The notes under the pieces are model-generated. The model did no database searches. It was not told the origin of the DNA and saw nothing but the letters and a program-made list of their open reading frames with translations. From Sphaerochaetaceae bacterium (GTDB taxonomy: Bacteria > Spirochaetota > Spirochaetia > Sphaerochaetales > Sphaerochaetaceae), in the NCBI GenBank assembly GCA_024405065.1, contig JAKSPF010000028.1, positions 1 to 11,268 on the forward strand: a stretch of DNA of 11,268 bases, read 5' to 3'. The translations under genes were made by a program, and so were the position numbers. This document shows positions 6,675-11,268 of this stretch, piece after piece. How positions within the stretch are numbered: the first letter of the stretch is position 1; every line of letters begins with the position of its first letter.

Positions 6675-8431
6675 TCCTCTTTAGTAATGCTCTTCACATT
6701 GGGTGTTCTTCCGTCTGATGAAAACTCCGGTTTTATCTTACCTTCTTTTACAAGCTGAACCACCCTGTTGTAAGCTTCCTCATCACGTTCAATTCCAGTA
6801 AGTTTCCATGTTTTTGACTCATCTGCCCGGATATCGCCTTTGAGTACGTCTGTTATGTAACTGACGATAATGTCAAATACGCATTTGTCACTGTTTTCAG
6901 GATTAAGGCATATCGGAATTTCACCCTCATCAAAAACAAGACCCGGAACCGAAATTACGCTCTGATACAGATAATCGGACGTTACAACAACAAATTCCTC
7001 ACTGTCATCAATCGGTTTTCCGTCTTTCCATGTAAGGTTTTCTATACGTTTACCGGATTCTTTTGCAATGTTGACATCATAACAAATGCCTTGGAAAAAA
7101 CAAAAATAATAAAATCTTCTTTTAGGATTATAGGAAACCGTCAAATCCCCCGGTTTGAAAGTGTTGTACATACCGGCATTCCACTCCATGAATTTTTTCA
7201 ACTGTTTTCCGTTCATCCTGATATTGAAAAGACGATTGTTGCCGAATCTGTAAATACTGCTGATGGATGAAAAATAAAATTCTCCTTCAGTAACAGCATT
7301 CGTCTCAAGTACGGGGGTTACAACAAAAACACTCCCGTTATCAGAGTAGCTCCTTTCAACGTCGGCAATAAAGTGCATCCATGGAGTATCCTCCAAAGCC
7401 ACATTACAAAATCCGTTTGAGTCTTCCTCTTTGATGAGAGTACCGTGTAAACAGCCTATCGGTTTTGAAGTAAATTCTCTTGCATATTCGTCATCGGATT
7501 CCGTTATTTTCAGAAGCTCATCGTCAGGAGTAAAATCCCCGGCATGGATATTTTCCGCACTGCTGTCAACAACAGTCCACTTACCGGATTTCCGCTCAAG
7601 TTGCAAATCAACCTGAGTTACGGTTTTACCGGAATCTTCATTTTCAATAATCCTCACCCCGTTTATGAATTCATCACAGAAAGCCTCATGTGAATGCGAG
7701 GCAACAATAAGACTCAACTGCGGACACTCGTTTGCAAGATCCCTACAACCTGAACCGTAAACATCAAATTCATTTTCAAGACCCATATGAACAACCGCTA
7801 TGAAAATATCTGCTTTGTCTCCTATTTCCGCAATTGCACCCTTGATTTCATCAATCGGATTCGTAACTTCAACGTCTTTCAGCTTGTCTTTATCCCAAAA
7901 TTTGATATTCGGAGTTGTTGCTCCGATCAGGGCGATCCTGACTCCGTTCCTTTTTATTATGACGTATGGTTTTCCCAACCGTACTCCGTTTTCCCTGACG
8001 TTGCCGGTTATCAGAGGAACATTCACGGATGATATGAAAGCTTTTAAATTTTCCATTCCCCAGTTATACTCATGATTTCCCGTACACCACGCATCATATC
8101 CGATGCTATTCAGTGCCTTTGCCATGGGATGTGTTGTGTCATAACCTTTTGATTTCAAAAAAATTTCCGCAAAATTCCCTTGAATCAAATCACCGGCATC
8201 CACAACTATTGTATCCTCGGTTCGTCTCTGTTTTATGACGGAAGCAATCTGAGCCATACTTCCGGACAAGGAATCAGAGGCGGACATGTAGTCATAAGGA
8301 CAGAACTTGCCGTGAACATCGCTTGTTGCCAGAATTCTGATTGTCTTTTCGGAAACCCCGGTTGTCAATGTTGAACAGGATGTGACAAATATCAGCAAAA
8401 AAATAAAAATCAGTACAGTTGAAACTTTCAT
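6638..8431 (-). CDS. 5'-nucleotidase / 2',3'-cyclic phosphodiesterase family lipoprotein
   Basis: The 597-residue protein is a two-domain metallophosphatase of the UshA/CpdB type, which releases phosphate and nucleosides from nucleotides outside the cytoplasm. The N-terminus has two basic-polar residues, a hydrophobic stretch (VLIFIFLLIFV) and a lipobox VTSC with C19, so it is probably a lipoprotein. The metallophosphoesterase domain carries D38-x-H40 (SDVHG), D81 (DAGD), N119-H120-E121 (GNHE), VVHMG, and ASHSHE where relatives usually have GHTH or GHSH; the two histidines are kept. The C-terminal 5'-nucleotidase substrate domain starts around residue 330 (ETNAVTEGEFYFSSISSIYRFGN). I chose the ATG at 8431 because it gives the clean signal peptide; a TTG at 8467 would add 12 residues ahead of it. 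Neither has a good ribosome site. A TGTAAT (8441-8446) with TTGAAA from repeat E, 15 bases away, could be its promoter, giving a nearly leaderless message. Confidence 0.88.
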   Translation of the reverse strand: MKVSTVLIFIFLLIFVTSCSTLTTGVSEKTIRILATSDVHGKFCPYDYMSASDSLSGSMAQIASVIKQRRTEDTIVVDAGDLIQGNFAEIFLKSKGYDTTHPMAKALNSIGYDAWCTGNHEYNWGMENLKAFISSVNVPLITGNVRENGVRLGKPYVIIKRNGVRIALIGATTPNIKFWDKDKLKDVEVTNPIDEIKGAIAEIGDKADIFIAVVHMGLENEFDVYGSGCRDLANECPQLSLIVASHSHEAFCDEFINGVRIIENEDSGKTVTQVDLQLERKSGKWTVVDSSAENIHAGDFTPDDELLKITESDDEYAREFTSKPIGCLHGTLIKEEDSNGFCNVALEDTPWMHFIADVERSYSDNGSVFVVTPVLETNAVTEGEFYFSSISSIYRFGNNRLFNIRMNGKQLKKFMEWNAGMYNTFKPGDLTVSYNPKRRFYYFCFFQGICYDVNIAKESGKRIENLTWKDGKPIDDSEEFVVVTSDYLYQSVISVPGLVFDEGEIPICLNPENSDKCVFDIIVSYITDVLKGDIRADESKTWKLTGIERDEEAYNRVVQLVKEGKIKPEFSSDGRTPNVKSITKEELSKLNLHKAKF

Positions 8432-8459
8432 ATCACAGATATTACAACATTCCGGAAGA

Positions 8460-8502
8460 ACTTTCAAAACTATGGAGCCAATTTCAAAATTCCATTCGTG
8501 AA
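8460..8502 (+). repeat. Dispersed intergenic repeat, copy E
   Basis: It begins with the exact 12-mer ACTTTCAAAACT (8460-8471). Then 8474-8502 matches copy A (749-777) at 26 of 29 positions, including the core GAGCCAATTTCAAAA at 8475-8489. It contains the palindrome AATTTCAAAATT, with ATGG and CCAT outside it. It sits in the gap between the divergent nucleotidase and hydantoinase-like genes, and one end may overlap the -35 region of the nucleotidase promoter. Confidence 0.6.
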
Positions 8503-8577
8503 GTTTGAGATAAGACTTGCACGACCTTCAAAAAACAGACCTTTTACCCGGACCTTGTATCCTGATGAAAAATCCTG

Positions 8578-8604
8578 TTGTTCTGTAATTTTCGGTGATA
8601 TAAT
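8578..8604 (+). promoter_or_regulatory. Extended -10 promoter for the hydantoinase-like gene
   Basis: A perfect TATAAT (8599-8604) is preceded by TG one base upstream (8596-8597), an extended -10. A TTGTTC at 8578-8583 gives a weak -35 with a short 15-base spacer. Transcription would begin near 8611, right at the AGGAG ribosome site (8611-8615), so the leader would be very short. Confidence 0.6.
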
Positions 8605-8621
8605 TCGGTTAGGAGCAGAAA

Positions 8622-10145
8622 ATGTTTGATTTAATTATAAAAAACGGTTTGGTTACAACATCTGAGTCAAGAAACTACAGGGATATTGCCGTAAAAGACG
8701 GGAAAATATGTGAAGTAGCAGAAAGAGGTACTTTGTCTTCTTATTCTTCCTCGCAGGTATATGACGCAAAAGACAAAGAAGTTATCCCTTCACTTATAGA
8801 ACCTCACATGCACATCAAAGCTCCACTTGGCGGAGTTGTTGATATTTTGGACTTTGACAGTGCAAGCAAGTGTGCCGCTTACGGTGGAATATCAACATTT
8901 ATTGACTTTACATCCACCCTTCCCGGTGATTCACTCAAAGATGCCGTGGATTTCAGAAAATCGGAAATGCAGAAATCCGCATTGGATTATGCATGTCACT
9001 GCAAAATTGTCAATCTTGTAACATCGGATTTGACAAGTGCAGCGGATCTGGCAATGGCTGAATACAAACATACAAAGGATCCGGAAGACAAAAAAAAGGC
9101 GGATTTGGCACAAAAGAAGGTTGATGATGAAATATCTAGGAGGCTTGAAGAGATTCCGTCAATCATAAAAAACGAGGGAATCCCGACATTCAAACTGTTT
9201 ATGACATACCGTAAAGCCGGAGTTATGATAGATGATATTTATATGCTTAAAGTCCTTAAGACCGTCAGGGACTGCGGAGGAAGATGCGGATTTCACGCAG
9301 AATCCAATGCAATCGCAGAATATAACGAGGAAAAATTCGCAGAAGAGGGCAAACTCGGATGGGAATACTTCCCCGAATGCAAACCGAATATTTGCGAATA
9401 TGAAGCAGTCAGCAGGGTTCTTTACTATGCAGAAATGCTTAAAGCCCCGATTTACTTTTTCCATATCTCCACAAAAGAATCGGTTAAGCTAATCAGAGAC
9501 GCTAAAAAACGTGGAGTAGATGTAATTGCGGAAACTTGTTCTCATTATCTTATGCTTGATAAATCCTACAATAAAGGCAAAGACGGAATTCTTTATCTTA
9601 TGAGTCCTCCTCTCAGAACAAAGGAAGATCAGGACGCTCTGTGGGCGGCTATCAAGGACGGCACACTCTCACTTGTAAGCTCGGATAACTGTACTTTCAC
9701 AAGAAAGCAGAAAGAAGCACCTCTTATAAAAGGAGCAGAAGACTTCAGAAAACCGATAAGCGGAGTATCGGGAATTGAGGAACGTTTCACTCTTATGAGA
9801 TCTGCTGTAAATAAAGGAATAATTTCTGAAAACGAATTTGTAAAACTTCTCTGTGAAAATCCTGCAAAAATATTCGGTTGCTATCCGCAGAAAGGTTGCC
9901 TTGCAGTGGGCAGTGATGCAGATATTACTATATTCGATCCGAAAGAACCTTCATATTTGAAGAAAGAAAACCTACATTATCCGGAAGAACTGGAATACTC
10001 TGTTTTCGGAGAATTCAGTGCACGTGGAAAAGTCTGCTGTACAATCAGACGCGGTGAATTCCTGGTAAAAGACGGAATCTACAACGACAAAGCTACAAAG
10101 GGCAACTTCATTAAGAGAGCAATTTGCAATTTTCAGCAGGGGTAA
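8622..10145 (+). CDS. Dihydropyrimidinase / D-hydantoinase-like amidohydrolase
   Basis: The 507-residue protein belongs to the cyclic amidohydrolases, cytoplasmic binuclear metal enzymes that open the ring of dihydropyrimidines, hydantoins or related imides. Metal-site candidates are H62-x-H64 (EPHMHI), K191 as the carboxylated lysine (TFKLFMTYR, with Y196 as the usual substrate tyrosine), H225 (GFHAESN), H281 (FFHIS) and D355 (SSDNCTF). The C-terminal strand DADITIFDP is typical. Oddities are E60 where relatives have D before the first histidine, N356 where H is common, and a charged segment of roughly 36 residues at about 138-174 that relatives lack. This makes it longer than the usual 460 or so residues. 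The ATG follows AGGAG by six bases. It is convergent with a nucleoside-type ABC permease gene, which favours a pyrimidine substrate. A diverged hydantoinase or allantoinase-like enzyme is possible. Confidence 0.85.
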   Translation: MFDLIIKNGLVTTSESRNYRDIAVKDGKICEVAERGTLSSYSSSQVYDAKDKEVIPSLIEPHMHIKAPLGGVVDILDFDSASKCAAYGGISTFIDFTSTLPGDSLKDAVDFRKSEMQKSALDYACHCKIVNLVTSDLTSAADLAMAEYKHTKDPEDKKKADLAQKKVDDEISRRLEEIPSIIKNEGIPTFKLFMTYRKAGVMIDDIYMLKVLKTVRDCGGRCGFHAESNAIAEYNEEKFAEEGKLGWEYFPECKPNICEYEAVSRVLYYAEMLKAPIYFFHISTKESVKLIRDAKKRGVDVIAETCSHYLMLDKSYNKGKDGILYLMSPPLRTKEDQDALWAAIKDGTLSLVSSDNCTFTRKQKEAPLIKGAEDFRKPISGVSGIEERFTLMRSAVNKGIISENEFVKLLCENPAKIFGCYPQKGCLAVGSDADITIFDPKEPSYLKKENLHYPEELEYSVFGEFSARGKVCCTIRRGEFLVKDGIYNDKATKGNFIKRAICNFQQG

Positions 10146-10150
10146 TCCCA

Positions 10151-10189
10151 AGGAAGTGTAACAAAGCCTACGGTCTTGTTACACTTCCT
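10151..10189. terminator. Perfect 14-bp hairpin between convergent genes
   Basis: AGGAAGTGTAACAA (10151-10164) and TTGTTACACTTCCT (10176-10189) pair perfectly around an 11-base loop. It starts five bases after the hydantoinase-like stop codon and ends 13 bases before the end of the convergent permease gene, so it can serve both directions. No U-run follows on either strand. It is unrelated in sequence to the A-E repeats. Confidence 0.7.
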
Positions 10190-10202
10190 GAATTCCCGTT
10201 AT

Positions 10203-11129
10203 TTACTCTTTTCTTCCGTCGTATGCAGCACCCCATGTCTTAGGAACACGTGATTTCTTAACCATAATGGTAAGAGCGATAACTGTTATCACATACGGCA
10301 ACATCTGAAGGAACTGCGTAGGAATTACAGAACCGGTAGTTTGCAGTCTTAATTGTGCAGCATCAGCGGCTCCGAAGAGAATGCAAACCAACATTGTTCT
10401 CAAAGGATCCCAACCGCCGACAACAACAGCAGCCATCACAATAAAACCCCTTCCGTTTGTCATTCCGCCTGCTGCAAAATAACCGGAAGAAGCAAGTGTT
10501 AAAACTCCTCCTGAAAGACAGGCAAAAATACCGGAAAGAATTACCGTCTGATACTTTATTTTAATCACGGAAAGACCCGCTGTTTCTGCAGAATACGGAT
10601 TGTCACCAACAGCCCTGACATTTAACCCCCATCTTGTCTTATAAAGAACAAATGAAGCAACAAATGGAAGAATCAAAGCAATCCAAGTACTCCATGGCTG
10701 TCCGAAAACAACCTTTCCCAATATCGGAATTTTCTGGAAGATTTCCGGAAAAAGAGTTCCGAAAGTTGCCGCCCTTTTGTGCCTTGTTGCAGCCATAAGA
10801 GCAAACACCATTTCCGTAGCTCCCGTACAAAGCATATTCACCATAAGTCCTGTCACAACCTGATTTGTACGTCTTGATACCGTCAGATATGCAACACCCA
10901 AACCGAGAACAGCTCCCAAAACAGCACACGCAAGAAGTGCAACAATCTGGCTATTTGCATAATAGCAGACAGAAACACCGCAAAGGGCTCCGCAAAGCAT
11001 GATTCCTTCAATTCCCATGTTGATAACACCGGAACGTTCTGAAAGAACTTCACCTATTGAACAGATAATCAGAGGGGCAGACCATCTGAAAGTAGCCTCA
11101 AGCCAATCAAGAATAATTGTTCCAGTCAT
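10203..11129 (-). CDS. Nucleoside-type ABC transporter permease (BMP/Nup family, second permease)
   Basis: The 308-residue protein is a polytopic inner-membrane permease of the branched-chain/ribose type (BPD_transp_2), with about eight to ten hydrophobic segments. The segment SERSGVINMGIEGIMLCGAL (about 29-48) and the motif GLNVRAVGDNPYSAETAGLSV (about 168-188) are characteristic of the second permease (NupQ/RnsD/BmpD-like) in purine/pyrimidine nucleoside importers that use a BmpA-type lipoprotein. It would pair with the permease encoded just upstream; ATPase and binding-protein genes are expected beyond the edge. The ATG overlaps the upstream gene's TGA (ATGA, 11126-11129), a sign of translational coupling, and GGAGG at 11140-11144 lies ten bases upstream. 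Substrate is inferred from family and context, not proven. Confidence 0.9.
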   Translation of the reverse strand: MTGTIILDWLEATFRWSAPLIICSIGEVLSERSGVINMGIEGIMLCGALCGVSVCYYANSQIVALLACAVLGAVLGLGVAYLTVSRRTNQVVTGLMVNMLCTGATEMVFALMAATRHKRAATFGTLFPEIFQKIPILGKVVFGQPWSTWIALILPFVASFVLYKTRWGLNVRAVGDNPYSAETAGLSVIKIKYQTVILSGIFACLSGGVLTLASSGYFAAGGMTNGRGFIVMAAVVVGGWDPLRTMLVCILFGAADAAQLRLQTTGSVIPTQFLQMLPYVITVIALTIMVKKSRVPKTWGAAYDGRKE

Positions 11130-11268
11130 TTGGATTCCGCCTCCTTCTCAATATTTTTTAACTTCTTTTTCTTCTTAGATACACTCTTTGCATCAGCTAC
11201 CCCCCCCCCGATGACAAAAATCACACAAAGTGAAATGATAACTGATGACATGGACGAACTGACCCCTG
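11126..11268 (-). CDS. ABC transporter permease, first subunit (partial, C-terminal 47 residues)
   Basis: The frame enters from the right edge and ends at TGA (11126-11128), overlapping the next permease start. Visible residues begin GVSSSMSSVIISLCVIFVIGGG, a last membrane helix of the kind that ends NupP/RnsC/BmpC-type permeases, followed by a short lysine-rich cytoplasmic tail (KKKKKLK) of about 24 residues. The three glycines are encoded by a run of ten G. The call depends on the short visible tail and on gene order, but both fit a permease pair well. Confidence 0.72.
   Translation of the reverse strand, partial: GVSSSMSSVIISLCVIFVIGGGVADAKSVSKKKKKLKNIEKEAESK
11200..11209 (-). repeat. Ten-base homopolymeric G tract inside a coding region
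   Basis: Ten consecutive C on the plus strand read as ten G on the coding strand of the upstream permease. With ten G the frame is open to the natural stop. With nine G the tract is followed at once by TAG; with eleven it reads GGT AGC TGA. Either slip therefore truncates the protein right after the last membrane helix. Confidence 0.85.

Noticed and set aside
8432..8467. TTG at 8467 as start of the nucleotidase
   Set aside because: It would put 12 residues with several cysteines before an otherwise ideal lipoprotein signal peptide.
1..11268. tRNA, rRNA, CRISPR array, transposase or prophage genes
   Set aside because: Reading both strands showed none; the short repeats are too few and too irregularly spaced for a CRISPR array.

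Overview
The window reads as a piece of a moderately AT-rich bacterial chromosome from an anaerobic or microaerobic, probably host-associated organism. Signs of this are a flavodiiron-type oxygen/NO scavenging gene, a radical SAM enzyme, a DUF362 ferredoxin-like protein, a lipoprotein nucleotidase, and a BMP/Nup-type nucleoside ABC transporter. A Treponema-like spirochaete is my best guess and an anaerobic Firmicute is the alternative. No rRNA, tRNA, CRISPR array, transposase or phage gene is visible.

Layout. 1-673 (minus): a DUF362/4Fe-4S protein cut by the left edge, with a good sigma-70 promoter at 705-733. 860-2974 (plus): a ClpB disaggregase that begins at the linker, so the N-terminal domain is absent. 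3024-6047 (minus): a radical SAM gene preceded by a flavodiiron-flavin reductase-rubredoxin gene. The latter carries an in-frame TGA and lacks about 21 conserved residues, so it is called a pseudogene. 6185-8431 (minus): mscL preceded by a secreted 5'-nucleotidase lipoprotein. 8622-10145 (plus): a dihydropyrimidinase/hydantoinase-like amidohydrolase with an extended -10 promoter. 10203-11268 (minus): two overlapping permease genes of a nucleoside-type ABC transporter, the upstream one cut by the right edge and carrying a run of ten G in its coding strand.

The right half makes a coherent story by inference: a surface nucleotidase releases nucleosides, the ABC transporter imports them, and the amidohydrolase may open the pyrimidine ring. 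The left half is protein quality control plus redox/oxidative-stress functions, with the oxygen-scavenging gene apparently broken.

The most unusual non-coding signal is a family of short related repeats. The 12-mer ACTTTCAAAACT occurs exactly four times and once with a single mismatch. A related core, GAGCCANTTTCAAAA, occurs three times. Copies sit at five of the six larger gene boundaries, often as hairpins that run into stop codons. Intergenic stretches are all shorter than 200 bases.
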